64,000 nucleotides of DNA, from positions 62,001 to 126,000 of the forward strand of contig CALLQI010000014.1 of the NCBI GenBank assembly GCA_938014885.1, in the 5' to 3' direction. The stretch comes from an uncultured bacterium. GTDB taxonomy: Bacteria > Planctomycetota > UBA8742 > UBA2392. The stretch's first letter is position 1. Each line of letters begins with the position of its first letter. The notes under the pieces were generated by a model. That model was not told where the DNA came from. It saw nothing but the letters and a program-made list of their open reading frames with translations, and did not search any database. A program made the position numbers and the translations under genes. Below, piece after piece: positions 34,525 through 41,457 of this stretch.

Positions 34525-35367
34525 CTAGAACGCGATAAACGCCGGGCCGGGCTTTGGTTCCTTTACCGTGATGCGGCCGTCTTCCTCAATCGCCACTTTC
34601 AGCATGTCGTAGCCCAGCCGCGCCCAGGGCGGCAGTTCGGCGTTGATCGTGTCGTGCTCAAGGTCGTGGTTGATGTGGGTGAAGAAGACCTTTTCCGGCC
34701 CGATCTTTTCGGCCGTTTCCAGTGCTTTGGGCAGACTGAAGTGCGTCGGGTGCGGGGCGCGACGCAGCGCGTCCAGGATCAGCAGCCGCACTCCCTTGAG
34801 CTGCGCGATGCTGTCGGGCGGCACCTCGTTGGTGTCGGTGATGTAGGCGCAGTCGCCGATGCGGAACCCGGCCACACGCATCTTGCCGTGGATGACGGAA
34901 ACAGGCAGCACGCTGACGCCGGCAGCGATGAAGGGCTTCTTTTCGAAGACCTGGGGGCTCAGGCGCGCGATGCCGTGGTATTCGTAGGTCTCATCGAAGA
35001 TGTAGTTGAAGGTGTGCTTCAGCGACTTGATTGATTCGCTGTAGCCCCAGATCGGAATCGGCTCGCGGCCGCCGCCCCAGTAAAGCGTACGCAGGTCATC
35101 GAGGCCGTGGCAGTGGTCGGCGTGGGTGTGCGTGATCAGCACCGCGTGCACGCTGGTGAAGCCGCTGCGCAGGGTCTGCATGCGCACGTCGGGCGTGACA
35201 TCAACCAGCAGTCGGCGTTCGTCGTCGCCGCGGCCGACGCGGAACAGCACGCTGGCGCGCAGGCGTTTGTTGCGCGGGTTGGTGCTTCTGCAGACGGCGC
35301 AGGTGCAGCCGACGGTGGGGATGCCGGTGCTGGTACCGCTGCCCAGGATTTCCATCTCAACGCGCAT
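34525..35367 (-). CDS. MBL-fold metallo-hydrolase, PhnP-like
   Basis: A 280-residue metallo-beta-lactamase-fold hydrolase. It has the N-terminal GSGTSTGIPTVGCTCAVC motif typical of the PhnP-type subgroup, where cysteines hold a structural zinc, and the catalytic metal motif THTHADHCHG. PhnP-type enzymes cleave cyclic phosphodiesters such as 1,2-cyclic phosphates; the real substrate here is not shown. I choose ATG 35367 (MRVEMEILGSGTSTG); no clear ribosome site supports any start. It ends three bases from the convergent STAS gene. Confidence 0.85.
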   Translation of the reverse strand: MRVEMEILGSGTSTGIPTVGCTCAVCRSTNPRNKRLRASVLFRVGRGDDERRLLVDVTPDVRMQTLRSGFTSVHAVLITHTHADHCHGLDDLRTLYWGGGREPIPIWGYSESIKSLKHTFNYIFDETYEYHGIARLSPQVFEKKPFIAAGVSVLPVSVIHGKMRVAGFRIGDCAYITDTNEVPPDSIAQLKGVRLLILDALRRAPHPTHFSLPKALETAEKIGPEKVFFTHINHDLEHDTINAELPPWARLGYDMLKVAIEEDGRITVKEPKPGPAFIAF

Positions 35368-35495
35368 GGAATCAAGCAAAGGGAAGTGCCCGGGTTTGGC
35401 AAGGGAAAAGCCGGATCAGCCGTTCACTCCCTGTTACGCGGCCGCCGGGGTTGCTAGAGAAGCAGCACTTGAGTCGTGTATTCACGGAGGACGTC

Positions 35496-35990
35496 ATGGC
35501 GGACAGCAGCTTCGACATCATGGCCAAGCCGGACCTGGTGGAAATCGACAACGCCTACCAGCAGGCGCAGAAAGAAATCGGCCAGCGCTGGGACTTCAAG
35601 GGCAAGACCGCGCAGCTTGAGTGGAACAAGACCGAAAAGAAGGTCACGATCACGGCCAGCGACAAGACGGTCATGGACGCGATTCTCGACATCTTCCACA
35701 CGAAGCTGTCCAAGCGCGGTGTCAGCATGAAGGCGCTGGAACTCAAGGCCGAAGAACCCGCCAGCGGCCAGGGCATCCGCCATATCTACAACGTGGTCGA
35801 AGGCATCCCCTCGGACAAAGCCAAGCTGATCACCAAGATGGTGAAGGAACGCAAGTTCAAGGTGCAGGCCAGCATCCAGGGCGACGTCGTACGCGTGACC
35901 GGGAAAAGCCGCGACGAGTTGCAGACGGTGCAGCAGGCCGTGCGCGAAATGGACCTGCCGCTGCCGCTGACCTTCGGCAACTATCGCTAG
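35496..35990 (+). CDS. YajQ-family nucleotide-binding protein
   Basis: 164 residues, full family length, from ATG 35496 with GGAGG five bases upstream (MADSSFDIMAKPDLVEIDNA). Hallmarks: AYQQAQKEIGQRWDFKG, KLSKRGVSMKALEL, and AKLITKMVKERKFKVQASIQ. YajQ proteins bind nucleic acid or, in some Xanthomonas-type examples, cyclic-di-GMP; which applies here is not visible. It stands 103 bases before the MATE gene with a perfect palindrome between. Confidence 0.93.
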   Translation: MADSSFDIMAKPDLVEIDNAYQQAQKEIGQRWDFKGKTAQLEWNKTEKKVTITASDKTVMDAILDIFHTKLSKRGVSMKALELKAEEPASGQGIRHIYNVVEGIPSDKAKLITKMVKERKFKVQASIQGDVVRVTGKSRDELQTVQQAVREMDLPLPLTFGNYR

Positions 35991-36005
35991 CGCCAACAGT
36001 CACTC

Positions 36006-36017
36006 TTGACGCGTCAA
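36006..36017. promoter_or_regulatory. Perfect 12-bp palindrome TTGACGCGTCAA
   Basis: Lies 15 bases after the yajQ-type stop and 77 before the MATE start. The TTGACG half also reads as a -35 box, so a dimeric repressor bound here could control the pump. Operator role is inference. Confidence 0.45.
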
Positions 36018-36044
36018 TAAACGTAAGCAATCAAGGGAAGCGCG

Positions 36045-36066
36045 GCGCTGCAACAAGCGTTCGTTG
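36045..36066 (+). promoter_or_regulatory. 22-nt motif in the MATE leader, copy 1
   Basis: GCGCTGCAAC, two variable bases (AA), then GCGTTCGTTG; contains the half-sites CAAC and GTTG 8 bases apart. The identical 10-mers with GC in the middle occur at 62658-62679 ahead of the 111-aa orphan gene. In this copy the flanks extend the pairing to a 9-bp stem with one mismatch. A shared operator or leader element. Confidence 0.55.
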
Positions 36067-36093
36067 TAGCGGCGATCTGACGGCAGGCTTCCC

Positions 36094-37515
36094 ATGAATC
36101 AGCCACTTTCCATAGCCCGGTTGCCCGCGGTGCTGTACGCGCCCGATGGCACGCGCCGCGTTGACTACCGCGCGGTGCTGTCGCTGGCCTGGCCACTGTT
36201 CCTGAACACGAGCATCCAGGCCGCACTGAACCTGACCGACACCTGGTTTCTGGGGCAGGTTTCGTCTACGGCGCTGGCGGCCGTGGGCGCGATCTTCTTT
36301 CTGGTACTGGTGTTTGTGGTGCTGCTGGGAGGTGTGGGGCAGGCGGTGCAAACCACGGCCGCGCAGGCCTACGGGGCCGGCAGCAAGCCGCGCGCCGCGA
36401 GTTTCGCCTGGAACGGTCTATGGGCCAGTATTGTGACCGCACCGCTTTTCGTGCTGCTGGGGCTGGTTGGCAACCCGATCATGTCGCCCTTTGGGCTGGC
36501 ACCGGAAGTTCAAGCATCCGCCGCCGAGTACTGGTTCCCGCGGCTGGCCATGGGCTGGCTGGGCACGGCGTTGTGGGCGCTTGCGGGCTTCTTCAACGGA
36601 GTCGGCCGCACGCGTTTGACGTTGATAGTGGCCGTCCTGGTCGGTGTCTCTAACGCGGCGCTGAACCAGTTGATGATCTTTGAGCTGAATCTCGGTGTGG
36701 CCGGCGCAGCTTGGGCGACGGGCATTGCGCAGTTGATCGGCGTGCTTGCTTACATTGCGATCATGCTGACGCGCACCTTCCACGGCGAGTACCGCACTCG
36801 TCACACGCTGAGGCCGCGCCTGTCGCGCATCACCGCGCTGTTCTTGCTGGGCGTGCCGATGGGCATGGCAGCCACGGCGGACCTGACCGCGTTTGCATTC
36901 TTTCAGTTGATGCTGGCGCGACTTGGCACCGTGGAAGCGGCGGCCAGCCAGGTCGTGATGATGCTGACCAGCGTGGCCTACATGCCGGCAATCGGGATCG
37001 CGCTGGCGGGTACGACGCTGGTGGGCCAGAGCATCGGGGCTGGCGACAAGGACTGGGCCAAGCGTACCGGCAGCGCCACGATCAAGCTGGCCGTGCTGCA
37101 CATGGCCGGGTTGGGCGTGATGCTGGCCCTGCTGGGGCCCTGGCTGCTGCCGCTGTTCACCGCAGACGGCGACCCTCGTGCGGCCGAAATGCTGGCACTG
37201 GGCACGACGCTGCTGTGGATTGCGGCGGGCTACCAGTTGTTTGACGCGCTGAATCTTGGGGCGGCCTTTTGCCTGCGCGGGGCCGGCGAAGTGAAATTCC
37301 CGGCGGTGCTGCTGCTGTTGCTGGCTTGGGGCGTGTTCGTGCCAGCCGTGCACATGCTGACGTTTGCTGAGGGTGAAGGGCTGGTGCACTTCCTGCCGCA
37401 GTTCGGCCTTGGGGCAAAGGGCGCGTGGTACGCGGCTCTGGGCTACATGACCGTGCTGGGCACAGCACTAAGCCTGCGCTGGGCCAGCGGCGCATGGAAG
37501 AAGATCAACCTGTAG
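36094..37515 (+). CDS. MATE-family multidrug/cation antiporter
   Basis: 473 residues with about twelve hydrophobic helices in two halves, as in NorM-type MATE transporters, which export drugs or other cations in exchange for Na+ or H+. Characteristic stretches: LAWPLFLNTSIQAALNLTDTW at the first helix, QTTAAQAYGAGSKPRA, GFFNGVGRTRLTLI, and the second-half GTTLVGQSIGAGDKDWAKRT. The charged residues fixing the ion are not decidable by eye. ATG 36094. The leader holds a palindrome and a shared 22-nt motif. The next gene is the hsp20, with its own promoter. Confidence 0.92.
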   Translation: MNQPLSIARLPAVLYAPDGTRRVDYRAVLSLAWPLFLNTSIQAALNLTDTWFLGQVSSTALAAVGAIFFLVLVFVVLLGGVGQAVQTTAAQAYGAGSKPRAASFAWNGLWASIVTAPLFVLLGLVGNPIMSPFGLAPEVQASAAEYWFPRLAMGWLGTALWALAGFFNGVGRTRLTLIVAVLVGVSNAALNQLMIFELNLGVAGAAWATGIAQLIGVLAYIAIMLTRTFHGEYRTRHTLRPRLSRITALFLLGVPMGMAATADLTAFAFFQLMLARLGTVEAAASQVVMMLTSVAYMPAIGIALAGTTLVGQSIGAGDKDWAKRTGSATIKLAVLHMAGLGVMLALLGPWLLPLFTADGDPRAAEMLALGTTLLWIAAGYQLFDALNLGAAFCLRGAGEVKFPAVLLLLLAWGVFVPAVHMLTFAEGEGLVHFLPQFGLGAKGAWYAALGYMTVLGTALSLRWASGAWKKINL

Positions 37516-37671
37516 GGACAGCCGTGGCAGTCTGTGGCGCGGCGTCGGCCCTGCAAGGGTGGCAGGTTGGCTGGGTGATTCTGCAAGATTGGCAAATTGG
37601 ATCGCCTTGGGTGCGATTCAAGCGACGGCCGCAACCTTTTGATACTGGCTGACTTGCGGCGATGCTCGGGA

Positions 37672-37688
37672 TTGGCACGGCAGGTGCT
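37672..37688 (+). promoter_or_regulatory. Sigma-54-type (-24/-12) promoter ahead of hsp20
   Basis: TTGGCACGGCAGGTGCT matches the consensus YTGGCACGRNNNTTGCW at 16 of 17 positions (only the first T of TTGC is G). The GG and GC cores have the required 10-base gap. Predicted start near 37699, 39 bases before the ATG. No such match was noticed ahead of other genes. The rest of the 222-base gap 37516-37737 contains only repeated words such as CTGCAAG. Confidence 0.7.
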
Positions 37689-37737
37689 TTCTCTTTCGAT
37701 GACAGGATCACGAAGACCCTGAACAAGGAGAATCCCC

Positions 37738-38175
37738 ATGAGTGCCATTCGAGTACGCGACCCGTTCCGCTTTGAGTTCCCGGACTTCCCGAGCCTGTTC
37801 CGGGCTTTCATGTCAGAAGGTGACGACAAGCTGGCCCCGTTTGTTGAAGAGGGCAGCCTCGCCGTCGACATCAGCGAGGGCAAGGAAGGTGAGTTGTACG
37901 TGCGCGCCAGCGTGCCGGGCTTCCGCAAGGAAGACGTGCAGGTCAATGTGCACCAGGGCGTGCTGGATATCCGCGCCGAACGCAAAGAAGAGACCGAGAC
38001 GAAGGACCAAAAGTTCTACCGGCGGGAACGCCGCTGGGGCTCGTTCTCGCGCCGCATCGCACTGCCGGGCAACCCCAGCGAAGAGGGCGTGACCGCTGAG
38101 CTCAAGGACGGCGTGCTGACCGTGAAGATCCCGCCCGCCAAGGGCAGCACCCCGCGCCGCGTCGAGATTCGCTAA
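37738..38175 (+). CDS. Small heat-shock protein (Hsp20/alpha-crystallin)
   Basis: 145 residues from ATG 37738 with AAGGAG upstream. The alpha-crystallin domain spans ~40-135: DISEGKEGELYVRASVPGFRKEDVQ, VLDIRAERKEE, SRRIALPGNP, and the C-terminal KDGVLTVKIPPAKG; the terminal VEIR replaces the usual I-x-I anchor. It is an ATP-independent holdase that keeps unfolded proteins from aggregating. The sigma-54-type promoter 66-50 bases upstream suggests control by one of the enhancer-binding proteins, as is known for E. coli ibpB. Confidence 0.93.
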   Translation: MSAIRVRDPFRFEFPDFPSLFRAFMSEGDDKLAPFVEEGSLAVDISEGKEGELYVRASVPGFRKEDVQVNVHQGVLDIRAERKEETETKDQKFYRRERRWGSFSRRIALPGNPSEEGVTAELKDGVLTVKIPPAKGSTPRRVEIR

Positions 38176-38188
38176 CAGGCCGGAGGTC

Positions 38189-38216
38189 GCGCCGGGCGAG
38201 GAGAGTCGCCCGGCGC
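38189..38216 (+). terminator. GC hairpin after hsp20
   Basis: 10-bp stem GCGCCGGGCG / CGCCCGGCGC, loop AGGAGAGT, starting 13 bases past the stop. No T-run. Confidence 0.5.
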
Positions 38217-38236
38217 GCCGGCCCGTACAAAACGCG

Positions 38237-38274
38237 CATGGGTGGACATGCATGGGTATGCATGTCCACCCATG
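38237..38274. terminator. Perfect 17-bp hairpin between convergent genes
   Basis: CATGGGTGGACATGCAT (38237-38253) pairs perfectly with 38258-38274 around a GGGT loop. TTTCTGG follows on the plus strand and CGCGTTTTG on the minus. Probably a two-way terminator between hsp20 and the 38289 gene. Confidence 0.7.
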
Positions 38275-38288
38275 TTTCTGGACGCTTC

Positions 38289-38705
38289 CTAGCGGCGTTT
38301 GCCTTTGCCCGCCTTTTCCATAATCTCCTTCAACGAGTTGGGGCTGTAGTCCTTCTCGTCACTTTCCTTGAACTTCATCAGCGGCAGGCCCTGGTCGTAG
38401 TCAAGCACACGGCTGCCTACGTACAGCAGCTTGGCTTCGCCTTCGCCGCCCTGTTTGCGCAGCTCGTATACCGTCATGGTGTGGCGCTTGACGGTCGGCT
38501 CCAGCGGGTCTTCAGCGTAGCGCGTGACGATGATCAGCCCGCCCTGCGCATTCAGGAAAGACGAGACTTCCCAGCCGTCGCGCCCGTCCACGCCCGCGGC
38601 CAGCGCGGTGTCGGCGCGCTGCACGAAGCGGTCGTAGGCATAGGTGCCGGCGGCCACGATGGCGGCAAGCGCAAACACCGCCTTGATCAGCGTGTCAAAC
38701 TTCAT
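38289..38705 (-). CDS. Single-pass membrane protein, paralog of its neighbour
   Basis: 138 residues from ATG 38705 (GGAGA upstream). One N-terminal helix (FDTLIKAVFALAAIVAAGTY) then a soluble domain: GVDGRDGWEVSSFLNAQGG, HTMTVYELRKQGGEGEAKLL, YVGSRVLDYDQGLPL. The order and wording match the next gene (38816-39220): GVDSREGY, HTLTFYEIKR, LLVGTRVIEWDRGF. I know no named family. Both lie on the minus strand, 110 bases apart. Confidence 0.75.
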   Translation of the reverse strand: MKFDTLIKAVFALAAIVAAGTYAYDRFVQRADTALAAGVDGRDGWEVSSFLNAQGGLIIVTRYAEDPLEPTVKRHTMTVYELRKQGGEGEAKLLYVGSRVLDYDQGLPLMKFKESDEKDYSPNSLKEIMEKAGKGKRR

Positions 38706-38815
38706 CGGATTCTCCGAACGAGGTATTGGGGACACCGGAATTGTAGCCAAGGGGCTTGCGCAAGTGCACGCAGAATCGGGGGCGGACGGAAAGTTCCCGC
38801 CCGCCCCCGCGCGTG

Positions 38816-39220
38816 CTAGCGGCGTTTGCGCAGCTCTTCCGGACGTTCAATGCGCTTGAGGTCGAAGTTCATCGACTCGAAACCACGATCCCACTCGATC
38901 ACGCGGGTACCGACCAGAAGGAGGTCGGCCTTGCCGTCCTCCTTGCGCTTGATCTCGTAGAACGTGAGTGTGTGAACCTTCAGGTCGCGGTCGGATTCGC
39001 GGCTGCTTACGTACGGCGCGGCCGTCGAGATCACCAGATACTCGAAATCGCCCGACTTCAGCGTGGTCATGGCGTAGCCCTCGCGGCTGTCTACGCCCGC
39101 GCCCGTGGCCTGCACAGGCACCGGCCCGCCCACGAACACATGATGCGCAAAGCTGACCGACGCCAGAACCGACGCAAACACAAACGGCACACCCAGCACA
39201 AGCAACATTACTTTGGACAT
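38816..39220 (-). CDS. Single-pass or exported protein, paralog of its neighbour
   Basis: 134 residues from ATG 39220 (GGGAG eight bases upstream). An N-terminal hydrophobic stretch (SKVMLLVLGVPFVFASVLAS) is followed by the domain shared with the 38289 gene: GVDSREGYAMTTLKSGDFEY, VHTLTFYEIKRKEDGKADLL, LVGTRVIEWDRGFESMNFD. The tandem arrangement points to a duplication inside a lineage; function unknown. The upstream gap 39221-39606 carries a G-rich word-repeat element. Confidence 0.75.
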   Translation of the reverse strand: MSKVMLLVLGVPFVFASVLASVSFAHHVFVGGPVPVQATGAGVDSREGYAMTTLKSGDFEYLVISTAAPYVSSRESDRDLKVHTLTFYEIKRKEDGKADLLLVGTRVIEWDRGFESMNFDLKRIERPEELRKRR

Positions 39221-39473
39221 GGCATGACTCCCGATTCAGGGGGACAGGGGGCCCAGGGCAGTCCGCGACCGTTGACGCGAAAAGCGTCCGTTGGGGCGTG
39301 TGTGATGCACAACTACGTGCAGCACGCAACGCGGAGGTGGTCGTCAGAGCACTGGTCGATGGCGGCCGTCTACGCAGGCGGCCTTGTGGGAAGACCTGCA
39401 CGGGGGAGGTTTCGGGGCCTCTGCCAATGTGTGGAGGTAGCGAGGACCGCCCTTACGCTGATTCGCGAACTAC

Positions 39474-39601
39474 AGGTCAGGGGGATGGGTCAAGGTCAGG
39501 GGTGGGGTGCAGGGCTATCGGTCAGGGTCTCGCGGGCAGGCCGCGCGGCCGGGAGCACAATCCCTGACCGCCATCCTGACCCAGACCATTTACCCTGACC
39601 T
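39474..39601. repeat. GGTCAGGG word-repeat inverted element
   Basis: GGTCAGGG occurs at 39475, 39494 and 39520, its complement CCCTGACC at 39562 and 39593; outer 9-mers AGGTCAGGG and CCCTGACCT form inverted ends. G runs inside also allow a quadruplex pattern. With the GACGC/GCGTC hairpin near 39274, this is all I can see in the 386-base gap 39221-39606. Confidence 0.75.
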
Positions 39602-39606
39602 GAAGT

Positions 39607-40629
39607 CTACAGCTCGCGCGAGAGCACGAAGTCCGCGATCTCTTCCAGCAGCGCGCGCATCTCGCCTTGCGGCAGCACCTGCAGACCCTGCTTGGCTGCC
39701 GATATGAACGCGTGGGCACGCCCGGCCGCGTACTTGAAGCTTTCCGTGCCGTGCAGCAGCTCAATCAAGCGGGCGCGGTTGCCTGATTCGGCGGCGTGCA
39801 GCGCGGCCTCACGGGCGCTGCCGGTGACTTTGGACAGGTGATGAATCAGCGGCAGCGTGGGCTTGCCTTTGTCGATGTCGCTGCCGAGAGTCTTGCCCAC
39901 CAGCGTTTCTTCGCCCAGCAGGTCCAGCAGGTCGTCCATGATCTGGAATGCGCGGCCGAGGTTCATGCCGTAGTCGTAAAACGCGCGCGCCGTGCGCTCG
40001 TCCGCACCGGCATAATGCGCGCCCAGGCTGGCACTGGTTGCGTACAGCTCGGCGGTTTTGCCTTCGATGATGCGGAAGTAGTCGGGCTCAGTCAGTTCGA
40101 AGTTGTTGCGGTTGTGCACCTGCATGATTTCGCCAAAGCAGGTGCGCGCCATGGCGCGGCTGAACTCGCGGGCACCCACGGGCGTGCTGGCCGACAGGCT
40201 GACTTCAAATGCATGGCTGAAAATGTGATCGCCCAGCAGCACGCTGACTTCGTTGCCCGCCAACTTGTTGATGCTGGTGCGTTTGCGGCGCAGCAGCGCG
40301 TCGTCCAGGATGTCATCGTGAACCAGCGTGGCCGTGTGCAGCATTTCCGCCACCACGCCCAGAACCAGGTGGTCGTGGTTCAGGTTGCCACAAGCCTTGC
40401 CCGCCAGCAGCAGCAGCGCAGGCCGCAGCTTCTTGCCGCTGTAGTCTTCGATGTACTCCAGCAGGTTGGCGATGTAGGGGTCGTCGCTTGAAAGCTCGGC
40501 CCGGTACATGGATTCGACCTGGTCAAGCTCGGCGCGGATGGGCGCGTACAGCCGCCCCAGGATCACCTTGGCCGCGAGGGCGGCGGTGTCGTGATCCGGT
40601 TGTAGTGCGCTTTGTTGGTCCGCTTCCAT
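39607..40629 (-). CDS. Long-chain polyprenyl diphosphate synthase
   Basis: 340 residues from ATG 40629 (a TTG at 40659 would add ten). Trans-prenyltransferase signatures: GKKLRPALLLLAG, first Asp-rich motif LVHDDILDD followed by RRKRTS, and the second motif FQIMDDLLD in a run typical of octaprenyl-type synthases. It extends FPP/GPP with isopentenyl diphosphate to give the side chain of respiratory quinones; chain length cannot be fixed by eye. Start lacks a clear ribosome site. Confidence 0.9.
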   Translation of the reverse strand: MEADQQSALQPDHDTAALAAKVILGRLYAPIRAELDQVESMYRAELSSDDPYIANLLEYIEDYSGKKLRPALLLLAGKACGNLNHDHLVLGVVAEMLHTATLVHDDILDDALLRRKRTSINKLAGNEVSVLLGDHIFSHAFEVSLSASTPVGAREFSRAMARTCFGEIMQVHNRNNFELTEPDYFRIIEGKTAELYATSASLGAHYAGADERTARAFYDYGMNLGRAFQIMDDLLDLLGEETLVGKTLGSDIDKGKPTLPLIHHLSKVTGSAREAALHAAESGNRARLIELLHGTESFKYAAGRAHAFISAAKQGLQVLPQGEMRALLEEIADFVLSREL

Positions 40630-40810
40630 GCTTGGTTTCAAGTGAGTCACCCGGCCCAAGGGCCTTACAAGGGGCCTGATGCGGGACTGTCAAAGATACC
40701 AGCCCGCCATACAGGCAACAACGGGCCGCAGGCACGGCGCATTCCCGCAGGTCTGCGGCCGTCAGCGCGGTTGAACGGTGGGGGACGCGTTTGCGCGCCA
40801 GGAAACAGGC

Positions 40811-41398
40811 TTAGGCTTCGTTCAGGTCCTGCAGCGTATTCAGGTTGCGGAACATGCGCGCCACGTCGCCCAGTTTGGCCAGCTCAGGCGCGTGTAACAC
40901 CGCGTGCCGCAGCGATTGCCACACCGGCACCACTTTGTACGTCCCGGTGTTTGCGGCGGACGTGACGGCGCGCAAGGCCGGCCTCACGCGCAGGGCGCAC
41001 ACCAGCGGTTCAGGCGCTTCCAGTTCGCAGTAGGCAACGGCGGCGCGGGCCAACGACTTCAACAACACTGCCAGCAGCGTGGTCGGGATGCCGGGCAGGT
41101 CGCAGGGCAGCAGCAGCGCACGCGGCGAACGCAACGCCAGCAATCCGGCGTGGATGCCGCCAAGTGGCCCCGCGTCCTTGAACTGGTCGGGTGCTGCGCG
41201 CACGCCCGGCGGCAACGGCAACTCGCGCGTGCCCGTCGCGACCACGATCTCGGTGGCCAGCGGGGCCACGGTGTCCAGCGCGTGCTGCAGCAGCGTGCTG
41301 CCGCGAAGCTGACGCAGCGGCTTTTCGCCGCCCATGCGTACTGCGCGGCCACCGGCAAGGATGATGGCACCGACCTGGCTGTTCGTGCGGATTGACAT
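40811..41398 (-). CDS. mobA: Molybdenum cofactor guanylyltransferase
   Basis: 195 residues from ATG 41398. The nucleotidyltransferase N-terminal motif is IILAGGRAVRMGGEKPLRQL, with PLGGIHAGL and LLPCDLPGIP following, the pattern of MobA, which joins GMP to molybdopterin. MoaC at 57.8 kb shows that Moco synthesis is present. The intergenic region to the polyprenyl synthase (40630-40810) shows an inverted GGCCGCAG/CTGCGGCC pair, otherwise nothing. Confidence 0.85.
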   Translation of the reverse strand: MSIRTNSQVGAIILAGGRAVRMGGEKPLRQLRGSTLLQHALDTVAPLATEIVVATGTRELPLPPGVRAAPDQFKDAGPLGGIHAGLLALRSPRALLLPCDLPGIPTTLLAVLLKSLARAAVAYCELEAPEPLVCALRVRPALRAVTSAANTGTYKVVPVWQSLRHAVLHAPELAKLGDVARMFRNLNTLQDLNEA

Positions 41399-41426
41399 TC
41401 AGCACCGTGGAACTGTCCAAAGCAAA

Positions 41427-41449
41427 ACCCCGGCTTTGCGGGCCGGGGT
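41427..41449 (-). terminator. Terminator of the 966-aa membrane protein gene
   Basis: 8-bp stem ACCCCGGC / GCCGGGGT with a 7-base loop, then TTTTGCTTT on the minus strand, 8 bases past the stop at 41458. Confidence 0.7.
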
Positions 41450-41457
41450 CTTGGGGT

